Shown: piece by piece, positions 19,551 through 27,493 of the stretch
Numbering within the stretch: the stretch's first letter is position 1
How the letters are laid out: every line of letters begins with the position of its first letter
Assembly: GCA_007694925.1 (NCBI GenBank)
Contig: REET01000139.1
Location: 1 to 35,060, forward strand
Length of the DNA stretch: 35,060 nucleotides
Direction: 5' to 3'
From: Phycisphaerales bacterium
GTDB taxonomy: Bacteria; Planctomycetota; Phycisphaerae; Phycisphaerales; UBA1924
Notes under the pieces: model-generated
Told to the model about the DNA's origin: nothing
The model's database searches: none
What the model saw: only the letters and a program-made list of their open reading frames with translations
Program-made: the position numbers and the translations under genes

Positions 19551-20330
19551 ATGGAAGCCCCAGCCAGCATCCTCGCCGTTGCGATCGGCAATTCTCGCAC
19601 GCGTCTGGGCCTGTTCGACCCCGAGGGGCTGCACCGGCCCGAGTCGGTGGAGAATTCGGCTCCGTCGGAAATCGCCTCGGCCGTCCGGTCGAGGCTCGAT
19701 GAGCAAGGCGGGGCGATGGTTGTGGTCGCGACGGTGAATCCCGCGCTGGCCGAGGGGTTGGAGCGGGACCTCGGCGAGGTGGGCGGGGGCGTGTACCGCA
19801 TCGGGCGGGATGTCCCGATTCCGCTGCTGCACGATGTCCAGAGCCCCGAGCGGGTCGGGCAAGATCGCCTGCTCAACGCCCTGGGCGCATACTCCAAGTC
19901 CAAGCAGGCCTGCCTGGTGATCGATGCGGGGACGGCGGTGACCGCCGACTTTGTCGATGGCGAGGGGATTTTTCAGGGCGGGGCGATTCTGCCCGGCCTC
20001 TCGATGATGCTGCGTTCGCTGCACGAAGGCACCGCGGCGTTGCCCGAGGTCGCCTTCAGCCCCGTCGGGGCCGACCGCCCCTTCGGCAAGGTGACCGAGG
20101 AGGCGATGCGGCTGGGCGTCTTCGCCGCCGTGCGGGGTGCGGTGCGGGAGCTTCTGGATCGCTACGCCGAGGCGTACGGGGGGTACCCGCGCGTGATCGC
20201 GACGGGTGGCGACGCGCCGGTGCTCTTTGAAGCCGGCGACTCGGTGGTCGAGCACATCGTGCCGGACTTGCAACTGATCGGGATCCACGAGGCCTGCCGG
20301 CGCAACGCCGAGGGCGACGACGGGCCATGA
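19551..20330 (+). CDS. coaX: Type III pantothenate kinase
   Basis: ILAVAIGNSRTRLGLFD, LLNALGAYSKSKQACLVIDAGTAVTADFVDGEGIFQGGAILPGLSMMLRSLHEGTAALP, VIATGGDAPVLFE. Confidence 0.92.
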   Translation: MEAPASILAVAIGNSRTRLGLFDPEGLHRPESVENSAPSEIASAVRSRLDEQGGAMVVVATVNPALAEGLERDLGEVGGGVYRIGRDVPIPLLHDVQSPERVGQDRLLNALGAYSKSKQACLVIDAGTAVTADFVDGEGIFQGGAILPGLSMMLRSLHEGTAALPEVAFSPVGADRPFGKVTEEAMRLGVFAAVRGAVRELLDRYAEAYGGYPRVIATGGDAPVLFEAGDSVVEHIVPDLQLIGIHEACRRNAEGDDGP

Positions 20331-21412
20331 CCGGATCGGGTCGTGGCGGGTGGCGCTTCGGTGTCGCGACGGACCGGTCGCGTCCGGGCGCGATCGGGGT
20401 GGTCGATCTTCTCGGCGAAACTTCAAGGCTCCAAGAGATCGGTCTGCCGCGGGTCGGGCCCGGGTCGATGGTGCTGGCGGACCTTTGGGGCGTGGACCGG
20501 GGGCTGGTGGTCTGCTGGTCGGAGGGGTTGGCGCAGGTGATGCCGCACGGCGGGCCGGCGGTGATGAAGGCTGTCGTTTATGAGCTGCAAGCCCGGGGCG
20601 CGGTCCGGGCCGGGGCTGACGACGAGGCCCTGGCGATCCTGTATCCGGAGGCCAGTGACCTGATCGAGGCGCGGATGCTCGCGGCGTTGGCCGAGGCCCA
20701 GAGCCCGCTGGCGATCGATCTTTTGCTCAGGCAGCCGGAGCTCTGGCGGGCGGGGGGCCAGAGCGATCCGGAACGGGACCGGGTGCTGTCGAGGCTGATC
20801 GAGCCGCCGTTGGTTGCCGCGGTCGGCCCGGCGAACATCGGCAAATCGACCTTGCTGAACACGCTGGCCGGCCGGTCTGTGGCGGCGGTCGCCGACGAGC
20901 CGGGGACGACCCGCGACCATGTCGGGCTGCTGCTGGAGGTCGGGGGCTTGGCGGTGAGGTATGTCGATACGCCGGGGATCCGCGAGGCGGAGGGGGTCGA
21001 GGCTGAGGCGGCGTCGATCGCGGCGGAGGTGGTCGCACAGGCGGACCTGGTGCTCGAATGCTCTGGGGAATGCGGCACTGGCGGATCGGCCGCCAGTGGT
21101 TCGCCACGGGAGTCATCGTTCCACCGACCTCGGCTCGGCGAGGTCGGTGCGTTGGACCCACAACATCGCGGCGGGGACGCAGCGGCACCGACCTCTCAAA
21201 GCAGAGGTCGGTGGCACGGGGGATCGGTGCTCCGTGTCGGGCTGCGGCGGGATCTGGGGCCGCCGGGGGGGGCGGTGGATGTCGAGGTCAGCGCTCAGAC
21301 GGGGGCGGGCATCGAGGAGCTTGCGGGGTTGATCCGCGAGCGGCTGGTCCCGGCCGGGATGCTTGAATCGGGCACGCCGTGGCGGTTTTGGTCGGGCGGG
21401 GGGGCTGGCTGA
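20327..21412 (+). CDS. Divergent MnmE/TrmE-like GTPase, apparently with repeat-derived sequence in the G4 region
   Basis: ATGA overlap with coaX. MnmE-like N-terminus (PGAIGVVDLLG, HGGPAVMKAVV), G1 VGPANIGKSTLLNTLAG, G2-like PGTTRDHV, G3 VDTPGIREAEG, then VSAQTGAGIEELAGLI (G5-like). No clear N/TKxD and no C-terminal C-I-G-K. Confidence 0.75.
   Translation: MTGSGRGGWRFGVATDRSRPGAIGVVDLLGETSRLQEIGLPRVGPGSMVLADLWGVDRGLVVCWSEGLAQVMPHGGPAVMKAVVYELQARGAVRAGADDEALAILYPEASDLIEARMLAALAEAQSPLAIDLLLRQPELWRAGGQSDPERDRVLSRLIEPPLVAAVGPANIGKSTLLNTLAGRSVAAVADEPGTTRDHVGLLLEVGGLAVRYVDTPGIREAEGVEAEAASIAAEVVAQADLVLECSGECGTGGSAASGSPRESSFHRPRLGEVGALDPQHRGGDAAAPTSQSRGRWHGGSVLRVGLRRDLGPPGGAVDVEVSAQTGAGIEELAGLIRERLVPAGMLESGTPWRFWSGGGAG
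21076..21213 (+). repeat. Cluster of three perfect-armed palindromes (REP-like) inside the GTPase ORF
   Basis: 21076-21098 CACTGGCGG-atcgg-CCGCCAGTG; 21122-21149 CACCGACCTCG-gctcgg-CGAGGTCGGTG; 21186-21213 CACCGACCTCT-caaagc-AGAGGTCGGTG. The last two share the CACCGACCTC/GAGGTCGGTG arms. Confidence 0.8.
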
Positions 21413-21568
21413 GGGTCTGGCTGGGGTCTGGGGCGTGAGCGTCGCGGGCGGGGGTGGATCCCTAGCATCGTCTCTCGGGCGTGTTTTCCCGGTTGATGAG
21501 CCGGCGGCGGTCGGTCCCTTGTCGGGGCTTGGACCTTTGCCGGCGCAGGGCAAGAGCAGAGTGAGCTG

Positions 21569-22477
21569 ATGGACGAACGCCAGAGCCAGATCCGGGAAGG
21601 TGCGGGGCTCGAGGAATCCCGGATCAACCAGGATTTCATCGACTTTCTGCGCAAATGGTCGACGCCGGCGCTGCTGGTGATCGCGCTGATTTTCGGCGTC
21701 GTCGCCTACCGCAACTGGTCGACCACGCGCGAGCGTGACCGCATCGACCGGGCGTTCGAGGAGCTGTCGCTGGTGGCCGCATCGGGCGATGCGCTGCCCG
21801 AGCAGTACCTGCGTGTGGCCCGCGAGCGGGGCAATGTCCGCGGGGTGGGCTCGATGGCCAGGCTCGGCGCCGCCGACGCGTGGCTGCGCGCGGCCCGCAA
21901 GGGTGTTGCGCCCGGCGCGGCGATCGGGCCCGACGGCGAGCTCTTGACCGAGGAAGACCTGCTCGACGCCGCGGGTGTCGATCACGCCCTCTCGCAGGCC
22001 GAGGCGCTCTACCGCGAGGTTCTGGAAGCGAACCGGACGCGGAGCGGCGGGACGCTGCACGCCGCGAGCGCGCTCTTCGGGCTCGGCGCGATCGCCGAGT
22101 CGCGGGGGAGCATCGGCGATGCCGAGGGCTTTTATCAGCAGGTGATCGAGCTGGCCGAGACGCGTGCGTTCCCGCAGATCGCGGCGATCGCGCGGGCGCG
22201 GATCGCGGGGCTCGGCGAGCTCGGCGATGTGCCCGAGCCGATGCGTCGGGCGGAGGTTCCGGTCGAGCCGGAGGCTGCCGCCGAGTCCAGAGATGAGCTG
22301 GATTTCGAGATGTTCGGCCCCGGGTTCATGGAGCAGCTTGAGGGCCAGCCGGCGCCGGGGGCTGACGGCGCCGAGGGGGCGCCCGGCCAGGACGGGCAGG
22401 GGGCCGGTGACCAGGGGACTGGTGACGGGGGCGGCGGTGACGGGGAACGCGGCGCTGGCGACGGCGGGGCTGGATGA
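21569..22477 (+). CDS. Membrane-anchored TPR-like (YfgM-type) protein with Gly/Asp-rich tail
   Basis: INQDFIDFLRKWSTPALLVIALIFGVVAYRNWSTTRERDRIDRAFEELS (single TM), alpha-helical repeats (ASALFGLGAIAESRGSIGDAEGFYQQVIELAE), low-complexity C-terminus. Confidence 0.7.
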   Translation: MDERQSQIREGAGLEESRINQDFIDFLRKWSTPALLVIALIFGVVAYRNWSTTRERDRIDRAFEELSLVAASGDALPEQYLRVARERGNVRGVGSMARLGAADAWLRAARKGVAPGAAIGPDGELLTEEDLLDAAGVDHALSQAEALYREVLEANRTRSGGTLHAASALFGLGAIAESRGSIGDAEGFYQQVIELAETRAFPQIAAIARARIAGLGELGDVPEPMRRAEVPVEPEAAAESRDELDFEMFGPGFMEQLEGQPAPGADGAEGAPGQDGQGAGDQGTGDGGGGDGERGAGDGGAG

Positions 22478-23646
22478 ACGCCGGGGCGCCCGGGCCCGGT
22501 CCGACGCCGGACCTCATTCTTCCCGGCGGGCAGGTCGACCAGGAGGCGGTCCGCAAGGCGTGGGAAGAGTCTGACGCGGACGATCCGATCCGCGTCCGGT
22601 TCGAGCTGCAGCGCGACCGCGGGTCGCGGCTGGACAAGTACCTCACACAACGCATCGGGTTCATGAGCCGCACGCAGGTGCAGCGCCTCATCGACGAGGG
22701 CGCGGCGTTTGTGAACGGTGTCGCGTCGCGCGCCTCGACAAAGCTGCGCATCGGCGATGTTGTGGACATTCTGCTTCCGCCGCCCCCGGGCAAGCACATC
22801 CGACCCGAGGAGATGCCGCTGGATGTGCTGTTTGAGGACGCGCACCTGATCGTGCTGAACAAGCGGCCCGATGTCATCGTGCACCCGGCGCGGGGCGAGC
22901 TGATGGGGACGCTGATCAACGGGCTGGCGTGGCACTTCGAGCATCGGTCGGGGGGCTCGCTTTCGGGCGTGGGCGAGGAGTTTGCGAGGCCGGGCGTGGT
23001 GCACCGGCTCGACCGCGACACGACCGGGTGCATTGTCTTTGCCAAGGACGACGAGGCGCACTGGAAGCTCGGGCGACAGTTCGAGCACCGCAAGGTCGAC
23101 AAGCGGTACCTGGCGGTGGTGCAGGGCAGAGTCGAGCCCGACGAGCAGGTGATCGATTTTCCGATCGGCCCGCACCAGAGCCGCGCCAAGGGGTACCGGG
23201 AGAAGCAGGTCGTCCGCCACGACGATTTGGGCAAGCCGGCGATCACGATCTGCCGCGTGCGCGAGCGGTACCGGGTGCACGATCGATCGGTGGGGGATCA
23301 GGATTTTTCGCTTGTGGAGCTGGAGCTCAAGACGGGCAGGACGCACCAGATCCGCGTGCACCTGTCGCACCTGGGCTGGCCGATTGTGGGCGACAGCGTG
23401 TACGGGGGGCGGGTGTTTCAAGGTGTCGGCGGCGAGGTGCTGGCGGGACGCCAGATGCTCCACGCGGCGTTGCTCGCCTTCGAGCACCCGATGACGGACG
23501 AGGCGGTGAGCTTCGCGGCCCCGCCCCCGGCGGACATGCGGGGCCTGATCGAGCATCTGCGGGGCGCGTCGGTCGAAGCGGTGGTGGTCGGGCAGACCGT
23601 GCCGCTGAAGCGGTTCGGGCTCGAACGGACGGGCGGCGGACCGTGA
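22474..23646 (+). CDS. RluA-family pseudouridine synthase
   Basis: S4-like SRLDKYLTQRIGFMSRTQVQRLIDEGAAFVNG; catalytic motif GVVHRLDRDTTGCIVFAKDDEAHWKLGRQFEHRKVDKRYLAVV; KTGRTHQIRVHLSHLGWPIVGDSVYGG. ATGA overlap with upstream gene. Confidence 0.95.
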   Translation: MNAGAPGPGPTPDLILPGGQVDQEAVRKAWEESDADDPIRVRFELQRDRGSRLDKYLTQRIGFMSRTQVQRLIDEGAAFVNGVASRASTKLRIGDVVDILLPPPPGKHIRPEEMPLDVLFEDAHLIVLNKRPDVIVHPARGELMGTLINGLAWHFEHRSGGSLSGVGEEFARPGVVHRLDRDTTGCIVFAKDDEAHWKLGRQFEHRKVDKRYLAVVQGRVEPDEQVIDFPIGPHQSRAKGYREKQVVRHDDLGKPAITICRVRERYRVHDRSVGDQDFSLVELELKTGRTHQIRVHLSHLGWPIVGDSVYGGRVFQGVGGEVLAGRQMLHAALLAFEHPMTDEAVSFAAPPPADMRGLIEHLRGASVEAVVVGQTVPLKRFGLERTGGGP

Positions 23647-23690
23647 GCCGGACTGTAAGCCGGGGCGGAAGATCGAAAGCGAGCGCGGCG

Positions 23691-25748
23691 ATGACAAGCA
23701 TCGGTCGGACCGGTCGGTTTCTGGTGTTCTTCGCAATCGCCCTCGCGGTTGTCGTGGGCGGGCCGTCGGTCTGGCGGTCGATCGCGGGGGCGCAGATCCT
23801 CCGAGATGCGCCGGAGCTGGAGCCGAACCTCGGCTGGCTGAACACCGACCGGCCGCTGCGGCTGTCGGACGAGCTGAAGGGCCATGTCGTCCTGCTGGAC
23901 TTCTGGACCTACTGCTGCATCAACTGCCTGCATGTGATCCCCGACCTGAAGTACCTCGAAGCGAAGTACGCCGACGAGCCGTTCGTTGTGATCGGGGTGC
24001 ACTCTGCGAAGTTCACCGCCGAGGGCGAGCGGGACCGGATCCGCAACGCGATGTTCCGGTACGGGATCGAGCACCCGGTGGTGGTCGACGATTCGTTTGC
24101 GATCTGGCGGCAGTACCGGGCGAGGGCGTGGCCGACCTTCGTGCTGATCGGGGCGGACGGGAAGATCATCGGGCAGACCGCGGGCGAGGGGCGGCGCGAG
24201 CTGCTCGACGAGGCGATCGCCCGGGCGCTGGAGTTTGCCAGAGAGAACGGGACGCTGGCGGCGCGGCGCGTCGAGTTCGACCTCGATGCGCAGGTGCGCC
24301 CCGCGACGGGGCTGAACTATCCGGGCAAGGTGCGCGTGCTGCGCGCTCACGGGGATCGGCCTGCGTTGCTGGCGATCGCCGACAGCGCCAACCACCGCGT
24401 GGTGATCACGACCTATCCGGACGCCGAAGGGCGGGCGAGGGTCGTGCGCGTGATCGGCGGGAAGGACGCGGGCTTCGCCGACGGCGTTGCCGAAGACGCG
24501 AGGTTCCACAAGCCCGAAGGGATGGCGTACGACGCGGCGGGGGGGCGGCTGTTTGTCGCCGACCGGGGCAATCACGCCGTGCGCGCGATCGACATGGCGA
24601 CCTTCAGCGTCGGCACGCTGGTGGGCACGGGCGAGCAGAGCTACGACCGCGCGGGCGGGCGTTCGGGGCTCCAGCAGGGGCTGAGCTCGCCCTGGGACCT
24701 GGAGCTGTCGCGCGACGGGCGGACGCTGTACATCGCGATGGCGGGCCCGCACCAGATCTGGGCGACGGACCTCGAGACGCTGGAGACCCGCGCGATCGCG
24801 GGCTCGGGCATCGAGAACAGCTTCGATGCCGCTGCGCCCGAGGCGGCGCTCGCGCAGCCCTCGGGGCTCGCGCTCTCTCGCGACGGCGGGCGCCTGTACT
24901 TCGCCGACTCGGAGTCTTCGGGCATCCGGGTGGTCGACTTCGGGTCCGACTCGGCGCAGGTGCGGACGGTCGTTGGGTATAGAGCGCCGAGCCTGCGCGA
25001 GAACGGGCTGTTCTACTTCGGCGATGTCGACGGGGTGTACCCCGAGGCGCAGCTCCAGCACCCCTTGTGCGTCACGCTGATTGAGGCCGAGGGAAGCGAG
25101 CTCTTGCTGATCGCCGACAGCTACAACGACAAGATCAAACTGATCGACCCCGCGCAGCAGCGCAGCACGACCTGGGCGGGCGGGGGCGAAAGCCCCGCGT
25201 CGCTGCGCCTGTACGAGCCCGCGGGCGTCGAGTTCAACCCCGACGATTCGGTGCTGTTTGTCGCCGACACCAACAACCACCGTGTGGTGATGATCGACGC
25301 GGGCGAGCCCGGGGAGATCCGCGAGCGGTCGTGGCGCGAGGTGATGATCGCCGGGCTCTCGGGAAGCGCCGAGGCGGAGCCGGAGGGGGCGGCGCGCGTG
25401 ACGGCGGCGGTCGATGTCGGGCGATCGGTCTCGATCGAGATCCGGGCGGACCTGCCCGAAGGGGCGAAGATCAACCCCGAGTTTCCCGCGAGCGTGCGCG
25501 TCCGCACGAGTAGCGAAGGGGACGAGTACAAGGTGGTCGCGCAGCGGACCGTCACGCGTCCGACGCTCCCGCTGGAGGTCGAAGTTCCCGAGGGGTTCGG
25601 CGCAGAGACGCTGATCGTCGAGGCGTCGATGGCGTATTGCTTCGACGACGAGAGCGTCTGCCTGCCGTTGGAGCTGGCGTGGGTCGTGACGCTGGAGCCC
25701 GGGCCGGGGCGGAGCGTGGTGCTGACCGGAGCGCCGAGCGGGCGTTGA
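23691..25748 (+). CDS. Thioredoxin-like + NHL beta-propeller protein (NHLRC2-like architecture)
   Basis: HVVLLDFWTYCCINCLHVIPDLKYLEAKYADEPFVVIGVHSAKF followed by repeated NHL-type units (ALLAIADSANHRVVITT, RLFVADRGNHAVRAID, VLFVADTNNHRVVMID) and a C-terminal beta-rich domain. Confidence 0.9.
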   Translation: MTSIGRTGRFLVFFAIALAVVVGGPSVWRSIAGAQILRDAPELEPNLGWLNTDRPLRLSDELKGHVVLLDFWTYCCINCLHVIPDLKYLEAKYADEPFVVIGVHSAKFTAEGERDRIRNAMFRYGIEHPVVVDDSFAIWRQYRARAWPTFVLIGADGKIIGQTAGEGRRELLDEAIARALEFARENGTLAARRVEFDLDAQVRPATGLNYPGKVRVLRAHGDRPALLAIADSANHRVVITTYPDAEGRARVVRVIGGKDAGFADGVAEDARFHKPEGMAYDAAGGRLFVADRGNHAVRAIDMATFSVGTLVGTGEQSYDRAGGRSGLQQGLSSPWDLELSRDGRTLYIAMAGPHQIWATDLETLETRAIAGSGIENSFDAAAPEAALAQPSGLALSRDGGRLYFADSESSGIRVVDFGSDSAQVRTVVGYRAPSLRENGLFYFGDVDGVYPEAQLQHPLCVTLIEAEGSELLLIADSYNDKIKLIDPAQQRSTTWAGGGESPASLRLYEPAGVEFNPDDSVLFVADTNNHRVVMIDAGEPGEIRERSWREVMIAGLSGSAEAEPEGAARVTAAVDVGRSVSIEIRADLPEGAKINPEFPASVRVRTSSEGDEYKVVAQRTVTRPTLPLEVEVPEGFGAETLIVEASMAYCFDDESVCLPLELAWVVTLEPGPGRSVVLTGAPSGR

Positions 25749-25755
25749 GGCGATT

Positions 25756-26709
25756 TCAGTGTGCGGCGCGTCGGAGGCCGGCGGCGAAGCGTTCCATCTG
25801 CCCGGCTCTGGGGTCGGTGTCCGCCCTGAGGATCGCCAGACGGACGCTTGAGCTGAACGCGACGAGCCCTCGCGCGACATTGAAGGTCGGGATGGTCGCG
25901 ATCGCGACGACGCCGAAGACGAAGTCTGAATCCGTCAGGCGGTCGAGCGTTTCGAGCGAGCGTTCCAGGAAAGCGTCGGCCCGGCGGTGGATCTCGCCGG
26001 CCGCATCGCGGTCGGCGGCGACGCGGATGATCTTTCGTTCAGGCCAGCACGGCGATGTGGCGTCGAGCACGAGGATGCCGGGCAGGCGGGCGTGCTTGAG
26101 GCGGGCGTTGCCTGTTTCGATCGCCTTTTCCAGCGATTCGTCGGAGGCGTCGAGCGTGGCGGCGGCGATGCCGATGCGCCAGCGGTCGAGCTCGACCACG
26201 CCGTCGTGGCCCTCGCCGGGGGTGAGCTCGGTCGGGGGCTCGACCTTGAACTTCGCATTACGGCAGAGCGCGAGGAACTGGAGGCGCAGGGCGCAGTCGG
26301 CGAGGCCTGGCGAGGCCGGGTCTTCGGGTGAGACGAGCGCCCGCACATGCTCGTTGAACTTGCTCCTGGGCTGCGCGAGCGAGGCGACGATCATCGACAG
26401 CCGGCCGACCTCCAGCCCGGTGAGATAGGACGCCGATTCGCTCGGCTTCTTGGAGGCGTCGTCGCTGAGCAGGGCGTCAAGAGTCGCGACGGCGCGGCTG
26501 AGGCGGTCGGCTTTGCCCCGTTCGATGCCCGCTGCGTCGATGATCCCCGCGGCGTTGAGCGCCTGCTGGCGGAGCAGCGTGTAGTCGCTCTTTGAGAACT
26601 CGGGTTCGCTGAGCGACTTGCGTGCGTCGACGGTCTCGCCGGCGAGTTGGGCCTTGCGGTCGGGCGATGCGGGTGCTTTGGAGTCTTTGGTCTTGCTCGA
26701 TGCCGCCAT
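25756..26709 (-). CDS. Hypothetical protein, 317 aa
   Basis: Complete ORF with consistent codon bias in an otherwise unassigned segment; MAASSKTKDSKAPASPDRKAQLAGETVDARKSLSEPEFSKSDYTLLRQQALNAAGII.... Family not recognised. Confidence 0.7.
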   Translation of the reverse strand: MAASSKTKDSKAPASPDRKAQLAGETVDARKSLSEPEFSKSDYTLLRQQALNAAGIIDAAGIERGKADRLSRAVATLDALLSDDASKKPSESASYLTGLEVGRLSMIVASLAQPRSKFNEHVRALVSPEDPASPGLADCALRLQFLALCRNAKFKVEPPTELTPGEGHDGVVELDRWRIGIAAATLDASDESLEKAIETGNARLKHARLPGILVLDATSPCWPERKIIRVAADRDAAGEIHRRADAFLERSLETLDRLTDSDFVFGVVAIATIPTFNVARGLVAFSSSVRLAILRADTDPRAGQMERFAAGLRRAAH

Positions 26710-26768
26710 GGTCGTGCTCCGTCACAAAGTGCTGTCAGCGCCGGCTTCCCGTCACTTGGCCGAAGAAT

Positions 26769-26821
26769 CCGGCTCGGCGAGCCGGGCCACCCAGCGCCCC
26801 GCGCCCTGCTCCCAGCGCCCC
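26769..26821. repeat. Intergenic hairpin plus GC-rich dispersed repeat, copy 1
   Basis: CCGGCTC-ggc-GAGCCGG (26769-26785), then CCCAGCGCCCCGCGCCCTGCTCCCAGCGCCCC; shares GCGCCCTGCTCCC exactly with 31989-32001. Confidence 0.65.
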
Positions 26822-26824
26822 GTC

Positions 26825-27397
26825 TCAGCCCTTCTGCTTGGCGATCGTCTCGGCGAGGGCCTTGCCGACATTCTCGAGCTTGCTGCGCCACTGCTCGTCC
26901 TTGATGCGGCCTTCATCGTCGAGCAGGGTGTCGACCTTGGAGACGGCGAGCATGTTGGGGATCACCGTCACCATGATGTTCTGCAGGATCTCGCGGACAT
27001 GGAAGAGCCCGCGCAGCCCGCCGAGCGCCCCGCCCGATGCGGCGACCAAACCGGCGTGCTTGCCGGCGAAGGCGACCAGCGGCTTCTCGCCCTTCTCGGG
27101 GCGCGTCGCCCAGTCGATGGCGTTCTTCAGGGCGGGGGTGATCGAGCTGTTGTACTCGGGCGAGGCGATGAGCATGCCGTCGTGCTCGATGAGCATCTGC
27201 TTGAACTTCTTCGCGTCGGCGGGGATGCCCGACTTGTCTTCGAGGTCCTGGTCCATCAGGGGGATGTCGAGGTCGGCGAGGTTGACGCGGGTCACCGTCG
27301 CGCCCGCGGCCTCTGCGCCCTCGATCGCGTGGGCGAGAATCTTGGTGTTGAACGATTCTTTGCGGAGGCTGCCCGAGAAGGCGAGGATCTTGGTCAT
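26825..27397 (-). CDS. NADPH-dependent FMN reductase family protein
   Basis: MTKILAFSGSLRKESFNTKILAHAI...DGMLIASPEYNSSITPALKNAIDWATRPEKG; flavodoxin-like FMN reductase signatures. Confidence 0.93.
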   Translation of the reverse strand: MTKILAFSGSLRKESFNTKILAHAIEGAEAAGATVTRVNLADLDIPLMDQDLEDKSGIPADAKKFKQMLIEHDGMLIASPEYNSSITPALKNAIDWATRPEKGEKPLVAFAGKHAGLVAASGGALGGLRGLFHVREILQNIMVTVIPNMLAVSKVDTLLDDEGRIKDEQWRSKLENVGKALAETIAKQKG

Positions 27398-27493
27398 GTC
27401 GGAGTCCCCTGGTTGGTGGTCTGCGTCGGTTGATCTTGCGTGACGGTCTGAACCCCGCCGGGGGCGGGTGTGTTCCGGCGGTCGGACGGCCGG

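Noticed and set aside
15939-20330. 1463-aa plus-strand ORF spanning the secretin and hypothetical genes
   Set aside because: Most of it is antisense to the secretin gene and has GC-rich low-complexity Leu/Arg/Val/Asp composition; only the last 259 residues (from 19551) are the real coaX.
23418-25880. 820-aa minus-strand ORF
   Set aside because: Antisense shadow of the Trx-NHL gene; no recognisable motifs.
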